64,000 nt of DNA, taken from positions 3,556,439 through 3,620,438 of the forward strand of contig NZ_CP007595.1 in the NCBI RefSeq assembly GCF_000785535.1, given 5' to 3'. The DNA is from Arthrobacter sp. PAMC 25486 (GTDB lineage Bacteria > Actinomycetota > Actinomycetes > Actinomycetales > Micrococcaceae). The notes below the pieces were generated by a model. That model saw nothing but the letters and a program-made list of their open reading frames with translations, did no database searches and was not told the DNA's origin. This document shows, one piece after another, positions 1-8,078 of this stretch (positions within the stretch are counted from its first letter, which is position 1; each line of letters begins with the position of its first letter). Both the position numbers and the translations under genes were made by a program.

Positions 1-2205
1 GGTTCTAAGAGAAGCCAAGATGTCGGGCATGAGTGTCCCAATTGCCAGCCCTGCTTTGGTGCGTTCAACAGCTTTGTTGAGACTGAGCACCACGATTTGC
101 TCTGCAGTGTCCGCCGACCGGTCATCGGTGATGTTTCCGGCGTTGAGAATCGGTTGATTTAGTCGGTTGTGTAGTTGCGGGTGAAGACGGACTCTTCGGC
201 CAGTTGCATCGATGATCCATCTTGCATCTTGAACATCACGTTCCAGTGTCTGCGTACCGTCAAGGAATGCATCGTGCACCAAAGATCCTTTGCCATCCGC
301 AAGAGTAACCCGAGCCAGTCGGCTGCCGGTTCCGTGCTGGTGCTGGAACTCCGGTGTCACGCCTGCAGTCGTCTCCAGAAGAACTTCAGCTGAGTCCGGC
401 GATACTACCGGCATCCACAATTTGGAATAATCGGGCAATAGCGGTGTGTCCAACTCGATTGCAGGAAATGTGTGAATCCATTCATTGGTCTCAAGGCTGA
501 AAAGACGAGGAACGGAGGCACCGTTCTCGTTCACGATAGTTAAAAGGCACGAGTCTTCTCCCGGCCACCATGCTGCATTGCCAAAAGCAAGTGCAAGCCA
601 TCTCCCCGTCGCTGTCTCCACGAGAGTTGACGCTAGGCCTTGTGTTAGTAGTAGCCATTCTCCGTCACCGCTGAATCGAAGAACTTCGTTTCCAACAAGC
701 GTCTCCATACCCGTAAGGAAACGCCGGCGGCCGTCATTGCCGCGAATTGATATGGAACCCGACCGTCCGTCGACCTGCTCGAATGTTGCAATAGCCGACG
801 TCTTGCTGTCCAGATCAACGGAAATAACATTTGCATCGCAGTCGAAGGGCACAAGCATATTGGTCTTTGATGACCCAATATAGAGTCTATTGGCTGGCCA
901 CAACAGGCCCCCGCTAGGCCATTCGTCGGTGGCAGATAAATTCCGCCCATCTATGGCCCCAAGATCAAGAGCTGGCGGTAGATCCCACATTTCATGGGCT
1001 GGGTGGCCTGCGGCTACTATGCGGCCAGTTTTGCTGTCATGGCTAGCCGAAGTGACCGTAATCCTTGAGGGAGAGAGTGGGAAGCCCCGATCGTTCCGCC
1101 ACGAATGTGAGAGACACGCCCCGCGTTCTTCGCGCAGTGTTTGGGCCGCACGGTTGATTGAATCAAAAGCGGAACTGTCTTCGGGATACGATTCACGCAC
1201 TCTCTCAACGAACGAGAACTCCCCTGCGGGGCTAGGCCCCTCGGCAGGCAGTACGGGAAAGCTACCGGCGGGGGTCATTTCAATTCTGGCCCAGATTGAT
1301 GCAGACTCCGGCTCAGAAGGAATCTCCGTCAACAAGGCATTGCGCACATCTGCAAAGGTGTTGACAAAGTCGTTGGCCATGGTTTCTGCCAATTGATCAA
1401 GGACTGCATGGTCCGTCCCAGGAGCAAGGTGGCGCATTAGAACCGACGTTTCGTCCCATTCCTCGAAGGAATACAGTTTTGTATCGACAAGTTTTTGTAT
1501 GAACTTCAGCTTGCTATTGGCGTTTTCACCGGTATTCGTGAACAAAGAAGGATGATTATTGTACAATCCCAGATAGATGTCAACCTCATCGCCATTGGTT
1601 AAATCCAATTGCTTCTTGTACAGGTTCGCACCGATGCGATTCCATGATCGAGCGGCCCGCCGAATCGATGCCGGCATAACCGAGAAATCGCCATCGCCAA
1701 TTGCACGAAACTCCAGTTGCTCCCAAACTGGTGCGATGTCAGCCCCGTCTATGATGTCAGCAACTTCTGGAACTGTTGAACCAAGCGTAACCAATTCGCG
1801 GCTGAGCGGAGGAGCGACTGAATCAAGCGGTAGCGTGATTTCTTTGAAAATAAGATTGTTATCGGAATCTGGGGCACAGAAGACGATTACTGCGGATCCC
1901 CTAGAACCTTCGACGGCAGTCCACACGGTGTTTGGATCCTGATTTAACTTCAGAAATCCGCGTCCGATGTGAGTGGAGCGCCGAAGGATGGGCATCAGTT
2001 GGGCTGCTCGAGAAATGACGACATCAGCTGTAACCTGCCCGGACAATACGATGCTAAGCCCGCAATCCGAGAGGAGTCCAAATAGCAGCTGGCGTGGATC
2101 ATCCGCTGCCAGGCCGGGATCGCGGACGTTGGCAGTCTGGCTGCCACGTTTTTCGACACCTTCTTCACCTAACTTCGAGGTGTCGTGGTCGTCAAGAAAT
2201 CCCAT
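1..2205 (-). CDS. Unrecognised large protein, C-terminus beyond window edge
   Basis: An uninterrupted reading frame of 735 codons runs leftwards from an ATG at 2205 and leaves the window without a stop. GGAG lies 8 bases before the ATG. I do not recognise the family. Residues 1-50 are polar. Residues about 190-260 contain several aromatic patches (DIYLGLYNNHPSLF). From about residue 400 the chain alternates short hydrophobic strands with turns and repeated Trp, Gly and Asp residues (SGDGEWLLLTQGL, GNAAWWPGED). This is the look of a beta-propeller, but that is inference. There is no signal peptide or membrane helix at the start. It is separated from the 46-residue zinc-ribbon gene upstream by a terminator, so it probably has its own promoter in 2206-2360. 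Confidence 0.75.
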   Translation of the reverse strand, partial: MGFLDDHDTSKLGEEGVEKRGSQTANVRDPGLAADDPRQLLFGLLSDCGLSIVLSGQVTADVVISRAAQLMPILRRSTHIGRGFLKLNQDPNTVWTAVEGSRGSAVIVFCAPDSDNNLIFKEITLPLDSVAPPLSRELVTLGSTVPEVADIIDGADIAPVWEQLEFRAIGDGDFSVMPASIRRAARSWNRIGANLYKKQLDLTNGDEVDIYLGLYNNHPSLFTNTGENANSKLKFIQKLVDTKLYSFEEWDETSVLMRHLAPGTDHAVLDQLAETMANDFVNTFADVRNALLTEIPSEPESASIWARIEMTPAGSFPVLPAEGPSPAGEFSFVERVRESYPEDSSAFDSINRAAQTLREERGACLSHSWRNDRGFPLSPSRITVTSASHDSKTGRIVAAGHPAHEMWDLPPALDLGAIDGRNLSATDEWPSGGLLWPANRLYIGSSKTNMLVPFDCDANVISVDLDSKTSAIATFEQVDGRSGSISIRGNDGRRRFLTGMETLVGNEVLRFSGDGEWLLLTQGLASTLVETATGRWLALAFGNAAWWPGEDSCLLTIVNENGASVPRLFSLETNEWIHTFPAIELDTPLLPDYSKLWMPVVSPDSAEVLLETTAGVTPEFQHQHGTGSRLARVTLADGKGSLVHDAFLDGTQTLERDVQDARWIIDATGRRVRLHPQLHNRLNQPILNAGNITDDRSADTAEQIVVLSLNKAVERTKAGLAIGTLMPDILASLRT

Positions 2206-2361
2206 GGTCAACTCCGCTGGTCGCTACATTGAATTGAAGTCCAGGTCATAGGCAATTTGCCTCGACCACACGAGTCGAGGTGACCGGAAGCAGTATCGGT
2301 TTGGAAGCACGCAAGGGGTTAGAGTCGCGGATTCCGTTGCCTCGTACAAACGAAAATAATT

Positions 2362-2395
2362 GAGCGGCTCCCATGAATCAGGGTTGGAGCCGCTC
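2362..2395 (-). terminator. Rho-independent terminator after the 46-residue gene
   Basis: Ten-base arms GAGCGGCTCC and GGAGCCGCTC flank a 14-base loop. Read on the minus strand, the stem is followed by an AT-rich stretch with TTTT. It ends the small gene at 2424-2564 and separates it from the large gene below. Confidence 0.7.
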
Positions 2396-2423
2396 GACGA
2401 CATCTCGTGTCGATCGTCCTAAA

Positions 2424-2564
2424 TCAGTTGTCTTTTCCGCAGGTCGGGCAAGTCACTGTAACCCCATTCCAAGATCGTTTAGCCCAGAATGCTCTTTGAC
2501 AGTGACGACACTTGTGAACCTCGGTGTAATCGCCTGAGCGAGAGGAAGATCCTGTTTCCGCCAT
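2424..2564 (-). CDS. 46-residue zinc-ribbon-like small protein
   Basis: The frame starts at ATG 2564 after a very strong ribosome site (GGAGG, 9 bases upstream) and stops at TGA 2424. The product has two CxxC knuckles: Cys19 and Cys22, then Cys39 and Cys42. Sixteen residues separate them (KCRHCQRAFWAKRSWNG in between). This spacing suits a single zinc ribbon. Such domains often serve as nucleic-acid or protein adaptors, but no function can be assigned here. The first 17 residues are polar and probably flexible. It is followed directly by a terminator. Two more small minus-strand genes with good ribosome sites lie upstream, so it may be the last gene of a small-protein transcript. Confidence 0.7.
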   Translation of the reverse strand: MAETGSSSRSGDYTEVHKCRHCQRAFWAKRSWNGVTVTCPTCGKDN

Positions 2565-2789
2565 TTCAATACCTCCTAACTTGCTATAGGGAAGAATTTA
2601 TGAGCCTTGCTGGAAGGATGGACCATCAAGTCGGAACACTTGTGGCTTTTCGTATTTTTATTTATTTAGAGGTGCTTCTAAAGATATAAGGTATATCGAG
2701 CCTTCTGTAATGATGGCCAGTGATATCCCTCTACAATATTGCGACTAAGGATTGTAAATAATCACGAAAATTTGGACATAGCCCGCAAA

Positions 2790-3074
2790 CTACGGGCGCC
2801 ATGTGTCTTCGTTGGCATGGTCGTTCTGCAGGCTCGGGTGAGATTCCTTGATCTTCTTGATGAAGCCTTGCGCATTGGCTATTGTCTTCAGAGCGAACGC
2901 CTTCTCATACGGTTCCCTGTGTTCGCGCCATTTCTCAATGTGTTCAGCGACGGCCTTTCTTTGCGCATTGAGCTTGATCCGTGCGTTTGCAATGTTATCA
3001 GCCAAGTTATCCACTACCTTTTCTTTAAAGTTAGCTATCAATAAGGATCTATCAAGATAGATCACGTTGCGCAA
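2790..3074 (-). CDS. 94-residue charged helical protein, unknown
   Basis: The frame uses a TTG start at 3074, placed 6 bases after AGGAG. A nearby ATG at 3078 is in another frame. The product is rich in Lys, Glu and Ala with long helix-prone stretches (NIANARIKLNAQRKAVAEHI), so a coiled coil or helical bundle is likely. No signal peptide or membrane segment is visible, and I recognise no family. It follows the 106-residue gene after 97 bases on the same strand. The TTG start is chosen only from the ribosome-site spacing. Confidence 0.5.
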   Translation of the reverse strand: MRNVIYLDRSLLIANFKEKVVDNLADNIANARIKLNAQRKAVAEHIEKWREHREPYEKAFALKTIANAQGFIKKIKESHPSLQNDHANEDTWRP

Positions 3075-3171
3075 ACATTTCTCCTTCGAAGCACTGTCGG
3101 CGATTTTGATCGTAGTTCGAGCCCTTCGACTGCCCCTGGAAACTACGTCCGTTGGGTTTTACGGACCTGCC

Positions 3172-3492
3172 CTATGAGGCTAGGTGCTTGTAGTCCGCAT
3201 AAATACTGGAAATCGCGTCGTAAACGGCCCTGTACTGTTTGCCTTGCAATGATTCATCGGTGAGGAATTTGGGTGCAAGTGAGTAGATGCCCCACTGCAT
3301 AAGTGGTTCGACGAGTGGCTTGAAGACGTTTGTAGATCCGCATGACAGAAAATACTCGATGACAGCGCGTGCTCTTGTCGATACTTCCTGGCTGGCCACG
3401 TCAAGCCCCTGACCGGCCTCGATTTGCCGTTGAAGTTGGCCGACCTCTTCAAGGATCTGTCCGGCATGTTCGTCAGAAAAGATAAGGATCAT
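3172..3492 (-). CDS. 106-residue protein, unknown
   Basis: I chose ATG 3492 because AGGAG lies 7 bases before it. The frame is open further upstream, but those codons have no ribosome site. The product begins MILIFSDEHAGQILEEVGQL and is probably mostly helical, with one Cys in YFLSCGS. I recognise no family. It is the first gene of a possible minus-strand set with the 94-residue and 46-residue genes, and it faces the plus-strand cysteine-rich peptide gene across about 360 bases. Confidence 0.55.
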   Translation of the reverse strand: MILIFSDEHAGQILEEVGQLQRQIEAGQGLDVASQEVSTRARAVIEYFLSCGSTNVFKPLVEPLMQWGIYSLAPKFLTDESLQGKQYRAVYDAISSIYADYKHLAS

Positions 3493-3738
3493 CGCAATGC
3501 TCCTGTCGTTGAAGGTGGCGGCAGCCCCGCACGAAAAGTCCATTGACCGCTGGATTCTTGAACCAATTGCGTTTCTTGCACATGTTCGCTTAGGCACAAG
3601 AGTCGTACTAAGTCTCAGCCGAAGGGGTATGTGTGTCAAGTGTGCGACGAGACTCATCTAAAGTGCTCGCGAAATGGGGGCTCTTTACATGATGAACTCA
3701 TACTGCTAACTTCTGTATTAGGCAGGACGTCTGGCGGT

Positions 3739-3843
3739 ATGGAAAATTCTCTTGACAAGTACTCGCCGGTATTTGCGGTCGGTAGACTTCCTGGCTTTCA
3801 AGTGACGAAGATTGAATCGTATTTAATTGCGTTATCCGACTAG
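3739..3843 (+). CDS. Possible 34-residue leader-like peptide
   Basis: A short frame starts at ATG 3739 and ends at TAG 3841-3843. The stop touches the GGAGG ribosome site of the cysteine-rich peptide gene. That arrangement would allow translational coupling. The product has no cysteine and no recognisable motif, and its own ribosome site is weak. It may be spurious. Confidence 0.22.
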   Translation: MENSLDKYSPVFAVGRLPGFQVTKIESYLIALSD

Positions 3844-3857
3844 GAGGCTTAGTTAAT

Positions 3858-3980
3858 ATGGCGTGTGCGTGTCAAAATAAGGTAAACAACACCAATGGAC
3901 GTTGTCCAGCGTGCAATGAGGCAATTGTGCACAATATTCCCACGTCCAATCACAGTTGCAGTTTTGGAAAGTGCTCTTAG
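3858..3980 (+). CDS. 40-residue peptide with six cysteines
   Basis: The gene has an excellent ribosome site (GGAGG, 10 bases before ATG 3858) and stops at TAG 3978. The product has Cys at 3, 5, 16, 19, 34 and 39, in the order CxC, CxxC, CxxxxC, with His25 and His32. There is no export signal. The pattern suits metal binding and loosely recalls small bacterial metallothioneins (CxC at the start, NHSCSFGKC at the end). It lacks their full cysteine count, so this is only a resemblance. A modified peptide (RiPP) precursor is the other possibility, but no maturation enzyme is visible nearby. Tandem 9-base repeats and a hairpin follow. Confidence 0.65.
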   Translation: MACACQNKVNNTNGRCPACNEAIVHNIPTSNHSCSFGKCS

Positions 3981-4002
3981 GCTGTAATCTATTGCGGCTA
4001 GA

Positions 4003-4029
4003 GCTGACTAGGCTGACTAGGCTGACTAG
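4003..4029 (+). repeat. Three tandem 9-base repeats
   Basis: The unit GCTGACTAG occurs three times in a row, followed by a partial fourth (GCTGGCTCG). It lies between the stop of the cysteine-rich peptide and the terminator-like hairpin. Confidence 0.8.
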
Positions 4030-4035
4030 GCTGGC

Positions 4036-4085
4036 TCGGGGGCGGGAGGTTGGGGGTCAAGTACCCTCTAGCTAACCGCCCCCGA
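4036..4085 (+). terminator. GC-rich hairpin downstream of the cysteine-rich peptide
   Basis: The arms TCGGGGGCGG and CCGCCCCCGA pair perfectly around a 30-base loop. There is no T-run, so termination efficiency is uncertain. Confidence 0.45.
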
Positions 4086-4279
4086 CCTAGGGGCAGGTAC
4101 TGCGGCGAAACGGTCCGCGCATTCACTGATCTAGATATCTCTTGTTTTTTCCATGCTGGATTGTTAATGGGTGTGGATGAATTTCATTAGTCATTGTTGC
4201 CTGCATGCATCAATTTGGACATTCTGGAAATAGTATGGCACCGATGGGTTGATTATAAAATAAAGGATGTGAGTGTTTC

Positions 4280-4612
4280 GTGAAAAGCAACGAGTATCGA
4301 CTGACGACTGATCTTACTGTTAGTCAGATTAAACAAAAGGTGCAGTCTGTCATGGCCAAGGCGGACATTGGCCCCGTCAATTCCACGGTGCTCGATGAGC
4401 GTGCAGATCTCGAATTTCTTGCCCAGAGAAAGGGCCTTGCCGGTCATGCGGCAATTCAATTTTATGTTTTCGACCGAGGTGCACTGCGAGAGGTGCACAT
4501 CGTCGCATTGGGTGACGCGGGCTTGAGTCGTGCATGGGGTGGCGTAAAGAATACACTTTCACTCTCCAAGAGTACCCAGTGGGCCGAGCAGGTTCGGGAT
4601 GCACTTAATTAG
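4280..4612 (+). CDS. 110-residue conserved-looking protein, unknown
   Basis: A GTG start at 4280 follows AAAGGA by about 13 bases. No other in-frame start lies close to the ribosome site. The product is soluble and mixed alpha/beta, with a strand-rich centre (AIQFYVFDRGALREVHIVAL) and a C-terminal helix. It looks like a compact single domain of about 100 residues. I do not recognise the family. It stands alone on the plus strand, 300 bases after the cysteine-rich peptide gene. Nothing shows that the two are linked. Confidence 0.55.
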   Translation: MKSNEYRLTTDLTVSQIKQKVQSVMAKADIGPVNSTVLDERADLEFLAQRKGLAGHAAIQFYVFDRGALREVHIVALGDAGLSRAWGGVKNTLSLSKSTQWAEQVRDALN

Positions 4613-4744
4613 CCTGGAGATTCCATGACAGCGTGACTGTGCGGAGTTGCCTGGTGCCTGAAAGGTGCATCTGATTGGGAAAGAGTAGGCAACATACAAC
4701 ATTTCCTCTTCCTGTTCACGAGCACATTCAAACGATCAAAACGG

Positions 4745-5031
4745 CCAGCTTTGCGCTGCTGTTCGAGGTGATGCCGTCGGCGGCGGGGACATCCGGAAGG
4801 AAACGCTCGAGGTCTCCGGGATTGTGGCGGTTCTGTCGGAAGTAATTGGGCCGTCGCGCAAGCCGTTCGCCACGCACAACCTGAGCAAGATCCTGACGGA
4901 CGTGGCGCTGACCTGGGCAACGCACTGGAGAAAAGCATCCTGATGGATCCATCGTTTGGATTTCGGTGGCCAACGTACGAGAGACCCTGTTAGCGCTGGC
5001 CGGGTATTTGGACGCCGACCTTGAAGATTGA
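4745..5031 (+). pseudogene. Possible decayed coding remnant in two frames
   Basis: Two plus-strand stretches look protein-like but lie in different frames. The first (ending TGA 4941) reads SGIVAVLSEVIGPSRKPFATH. The second (ending TGA 5029) reads VANVRETLLALAGYLDAD. They could be halves of one frameshifted gene. The whole interval 4613-5277 holds no intact gene that I can support, so I read it as decayed DNA. Confidence 0.25.
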
Positions 5032-5277
5032 CTCCATGCGAATAGCCCCTTTCAGACTGAGCTGGCACACTGCCCGTTGAGGGAGACCAGCCGTTTGTTG
5101 CTGTGGAGCGCACCAGCAGGACGGTCTCACGGATAGCGGTGTGATACACGGCTTCCGACGGTTCGTGTCCAGACGTAGCGGTGAAAGCGACCGGCCGCGA
5201 GCGAATCCGAACAACTCAGGAATAGGATGAAGTCGCCGTGACCGCAAGGGACTAGGACGGCATCCCCAAGCCATCGA

Positions 5278-5478
5278 TCAGCATCCAGCTGGTGGATTGG
5301 GGCTCGGCACTACATCTGGTTCCAGAGGATTTTTTGAAATTGAGACAGCCTCTTCAAGGTTCTCGAGACCTTTCTGGTAAATCTGGTCGGCTCTCGCATC
5401 CTGGGCTGACGCGTCCATCCTGTGGGCTTTCGCCAAGCGCTCGATTTCTTCTTCTTCTTCTTCTTCTTCGAAGTTCAT
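5278..5478 (-). CDS. Possible 66-residue acidic protein with a poly-Glu tract
   Basis: The frame may start at ATG 5478 (or GTG 5484). Its third residue is followed by eight or more Glu residues encoded by a (TTC)8 run on the plus strand. The rest is acidic and ends in a Pro-rich tail. The ribosome site is poor and there is no family match, so this may not be a gene. Confidence 0.3.
   Translation of the reverse strand: MNFEEEEEEEEIERLAKAHRMDASAQDARADQIYQKGLENLEEAVSISKNPLEPDVVPSPNPPAGC
5446..5469. repeat. (TTC)8 trinucleotide repeat
   Basis: Eight perfect TTC units on the plus strand encode poly-Glu on the minus strand. A change in copy number would keep that frame open. Confidence 0.9.
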
Positions 5479-5771
5479 ACGCACGACCGTAGCTCACGTA
5501 GACGGGACGTAATGGCCGGTTTTTTCGGGCCCGAATAGATGAGCCGACTTGAGCCAGTCACGTGCGTAGAAAACTCTTCGCGCCGTACAAGAAAGTTGTC
5601 ATCGTTGCCTGAGGTCGTCGGGAATAGCAATACCAGTGGCATGCCACCTCCATACTTCGAAGATCGAGGTCATGAGAGGCTTGACTCTTGCGTCGCTGTA
5701 GTAAAAAGACGGGCGAGCTTGAGAGTATTGGAGGATGACGCTTCGGTACTCCCTAACAGTTTTGAAGGCCC

Positions 5772-6377
5772 TTAAAGGTTGTACCCAACGCCGCTACCGG
5801 TCCAACCGTCTGAGCTTGAATCCGAGGTAACCTGGTGTTTATTGGAACCGTCTGATGTCCAAGGAGGAAGAACGGATCCGTTGGGGGTCACACGCCCCAC
5901 GTATGTCGTATAGCCCTCCGATGAGTAAGTGAACATGGGGATCCCAGGTACTTCGCCGATATCGTGAATATTCGCCGTGGATCCAAACATCGTGGTGGTG
6001 CGTACCCACAGGAAATACGAGGTGCGGGCATCCCTTATTGGGAAATCGCGGTATAGGCTTTTGACTTCTTCCCAAGGTGAGCTGGTGCGGAACTCCACTC
6101 CAAGGCCACGGTAACGCGCGAATCCTTGATCAGTCAGCCCACCCGTTGCGCTAAGTGCGGCGACGACGCGTAGGATACCCGTTCGGTTGAGAACTGAGTT
6201 TAGCTCCATCAACTCTGAGGCCTCGGCTGCTTTCGCTATACACGACGAGCAAACCAGCTTCGAAACTGTCACTCTTTGCCCGTTTGTCGGTGCGAAGCCT
6301 GAATGTCTGTCGCAAACAAGATTCCCGCAGGATGTACAGCGGATTTTTGCTTGGCGCCCGCAGTGACAGTATTCCAT
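5772..6377 (-). CDS. Protein with N-terminal zinc-binding cluster
   Basis: The 201-residue product begins with a dense cysteine and histidine set: Cys4, Cys6, Cys14, Cys17, Cys22, His25, Cys43 and Cys46. This could hold two zinc ions in a B-box-like or treble-clef-like fold. The central part (about 60-160) is a soluble mixed domain. The last 30 residues are Ser, Gly and Asp rich and look disordered. I do not recognise the full-length family. The gene stands alone, transcribed away from the serine resolvase. The 237 bases between them carry the resolvase palindromes. The ribosome site is weak, so the start is moderately certain. Confidence 0.65.
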   Translation of the reverse strand: MEYCHCGRQAKIRCTSCGNLVCDRHSGFAPTNGQRVTVSKLVCSSCIAKAAEASELMELNSVLNRTGILRVVAALSATGGLTDQGFARYRGLGVEFRTSSPWEEVKSLYRDFPIRDARTSYFLWVRTTTMFGSTANIHDIGEVPGIPMFTYSSEGYTTYVGRVTPNGSVLPPWTSDGSNKHQVTSDSSSDGWTGSGVGYNL

Positions 6378-6524
6378 AACCGAATACTACTCGGGGCCGT
6401 ACTTTTTGTAGAGAGAATTCTTTGCCGGACCTTCGCAGAGAGGATGGGGACCTCAGCGCCTCCATCCGCACACATGGTGCCCATCAGGGGTACACCCTAA
6501 ATTGACGTCAGGCCCTATGCGGTC

Positions 6525-6600
6525 AAAGTGTCAATCTAGGGTCCTCCTGGAATTGATTGACACTTCCGGCCCAGGGTCTAGACCCTAACTGGACACTTTC
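6525..6600. promoter_or_regulatory. Candidate res/recombination site of the resolvase
   Basis: Inverted 10-mers AAGTGTCAAT (6526-6535) and ATTGACACTT (6556-6565) are followed by a perfect 14-base palindrome AGGGTCTAGACCCT (6573-6586). A further GGACACTTTC half-site lies at 6591-6600. Serine resolvases normally bind paired sites just upstream of their own gene, so this is the likely res region and autoregulatory operator. Confidence 0.6.
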
Positions 6601-6615
6601 GAGAATTGAGGGGCA

Positions 6616-7185
6616 ATGAGCGGTCAGCGGGTTGCACATGTGAGAGTTTCGAGTTTCGACCAAAATACGGATCGCCAGCTGGACGGCGTTGCGGTGGACC
6701 GGACGTTCACCGACAAGGCATCCGGAAAAGACACCGCGCGGCCTCAACTACAGGAAATGCTGGCCTATGTTCGTGAGGGCGATACTCTCCTGGTGCACAG
6801 CATGGATCGTCTAGCCAGGAACCTCGAGGACTTGAGGCGCCTGGTTCGAGAGCTCAATGACCGCGGCGTGCGCGTGGAGTTCGTAAAAGAGGCCTTGACA
6901 TTCGACGGCGACGGCAGCGCAATGGGACAGCTTTTGCTTTCCGTAATGGGCGCGGTAGCTGAGTTTGAAAGATCACATATTCTCAGCAGGCAGAGGGAAG
7001 GCATCGCATTGGCCAAGATCCGCGGTGTATATAGAGGGCGCGCACGGGCGCTGAACGACGAACAGGCCGCTGAGGTTTGCCGGCGCGCGGCGGCGGGGGA
7101 GAAGAAGACAGCACTGGCTGAGTTGTTCGGGGTTAGCAGGGAGACTGTCTATAAGGCCTTGAGGGAGGCACGCTCACAGATCTGA
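6616..7185 (+). CDS. Serine recombinase (resolvase/invertase family)
   Basis: The 189-residue length is typical of Tn3-type resolvases and DNA invertases. The N-terminus HVRVSSFDQNTDRQ carries the catalytic serine (Ser12) in the usual xRVS context. The motif LLVHSMDRLARN matches the conserved DRLAR active-site loop. The central E-helix region includes MGAVAEFERSHILSRQREG. The C-terminal 45 residues form a helix-turn-helix (KTALAELFGVSRETVYKAL). The gene starts at ATG 6616 after GAGGGG. It would resolve cointegrates or invert a segment, but no transposase partner is adjacent. Its 3' end overlaps the convergent gene at 7174 by 12 bases. Confidence 0.93.
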   Translation: MSGQRVAHVRVSSFDQNTDRQLDGVAVDRTFTDKASGKDTARPQLQEMLAYVREGDTLLVHSMDRLARNLEDLRRLVRELNDRGVRVEFVKEALTFDGDGSAMGQLLLSVMGAVAEFERSHILSRQREGIALAKIRGVYRGRARALNDEQAAEVCRRAAAGEKKTALAELFGVSRETVYKALREARSQI

Positions 7186-7518
7186 CGCGCGCTGATCAAA
7201 AAACTGCGCCTCTTTAACCGTCCGAGGTCCTGCCAGGACTGAGTCGTTCCACTTGGATCTTCCTGGTTCGCGGACAATCACCCAAGGATCTCCTTGGTAG
7301 ATTGCTAGGACGCGCGCTGCGTCGCGGGCGCTCAGGGGCTTCGTGGCCTTTATGCCCTTGCCTACTTCCGCTACGTGTTCCTCGCCGTTATGACTCCAAC
7401 GGATCAACCGTACTCGCTCGTCAAATTGGGCTGGGGTTCCTTTGTAGAGGGCTGCGAGTTCCTGATAGAGGGTTTCGCTGTCTTCGGGGGTGTCTGCGAG
7501 GGGCACATAAAATTCCAT
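7174..7518 (-). CDS. 114-residue hypothetical protein
   Basis: The product begins MEFYVPLADTPEDSETLYQE and continues as a small soluble alpha/beta domain. Its centre (RLIRWSHNGEEHVAEVGK) and end (DPWVIVREPGR) read like a conserved fold. I assign no function. Its 3' end overlaps the convergent resolvase by 12 bases. The compact packing with several other small minus-strand genes to 9451 suggests an accessory gene island. Confidence 0.7.
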   Translation of the reverse strand: MEFYVPLADTPEDSETLYQELAALYKGTPAQFDERVRLIRWSHNGEEHVAEVGKGIKATKPLSARDAARVLAIYQGDPWVIVREPGRSKWNDSVLAGPRTVKEAQFFDQRASDL

Positions 7519-7587
7519 GCTCCAAGCCTACCCAGCCGCGTCCCCGTTTTGCTCCCGCTCGGACAACTTATCCACAGGCCTCGGGAA

Positions 7588-7848
7588 TCACTCCAACTTC
7601 CATACCCTCTTAATCAACCCCGCCGCCACCCACTCCAACCGCTGTTCGCCGCCACTGTCCACAAACTGCACCAGGCCATACGACCGCGTCCAGCCAACCG
7701 CGACGCCAGCCTGGCCGTTGAACTTTATCTGTGGCTGTTTCCAGGCGGGGAAGCGAACCGTTGGGAGCTCTTCCTGTTTCGGATGTTTTCGCTCTGCGTC
7801 GATGATTGCCATCATGAGGGCGGATGAGTCTGGATCGAATTTATTCAT
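7588..7848 (-). CDS. 86-residue hypothetical protein
   Basis: ATG 7848 is chosen because GGAGG lies 11-12 bases upstream. An in-frame ATG three codons earlier (7857) sits too close to that site. The product starts MNKFDPDSSALMMAIIDAER and has a strand-rich C-terminal half with several Trp residues (RLEWVAAGLIKRVWKLE). I recognise no family. It follows the same strand as the 114-residue gene and is separated from it by 69 bases. Confidence 0.6.
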   Translation of the reverse strand: MNKFDPDSSALMMAIIDAERKHPKQEELPTVRFPAWKQPQIKFNGQAGVAVGWTRSYGLVQFVDSGGEQRLEWVAAGLIKRVWKLE

Positions 7849-7914
7849 GCATGGCATTATCCTCCGGGGTACGGACATTCGAAACGACTCTTGATGGTGG
7901 CCTATGGTGGAGGC

Positions 7915-8067
7915 ATGAAGATCAGAGGAGCAGTAGAGACAATCGAAAACGGTGAGATTGCGTACGTCGAAGCCGAGGCCAAGAACTATGCGGCTGGCTA
8001 TGTCGCGTTGCATCAGGGATTGCAAGAGGGAACCCGGCCGTTGAACATGCGTGTGGATCGGGGCTGA
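7915..8067 (+). CDS. 50-residue hypothetical protein
   Basis: The frame starts at ATG 7915 and stops at TGA 8065. The product begins MKIRGAVETIENGEIAYVEA and ends in LNMRVDRG. Two short strands around a helix suggest a small folded domain. GGAGG touches the ATG too closely to be ideal. A purine-rich stretch inside the gene is not an alternative start. It is the only plus-strand gene between 7186 and 10932. Confidence 0.5.
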   Translation: MKIRGAVETIENGEIAYVEAEAKNYAAGYVALHQGLQEGTRPLNMRVDRG

Positions 8068-8078
8068 CCTCAAGATTC

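Noticed and set aside
175..2251. Several plus-strand open frames of 60-170 codons
   Set aside because: They are antisense to one continuous minus-strand frame of 735 codons with a ribosome site and protein-like sequence.
3752..3788. Promoter (TTGACA at 3752, TAGACT at 3783) for the cysteine-rich peptide
   Set aside because: The spacing is about 25 bases, too long for a normal sigma-70-type promoter.
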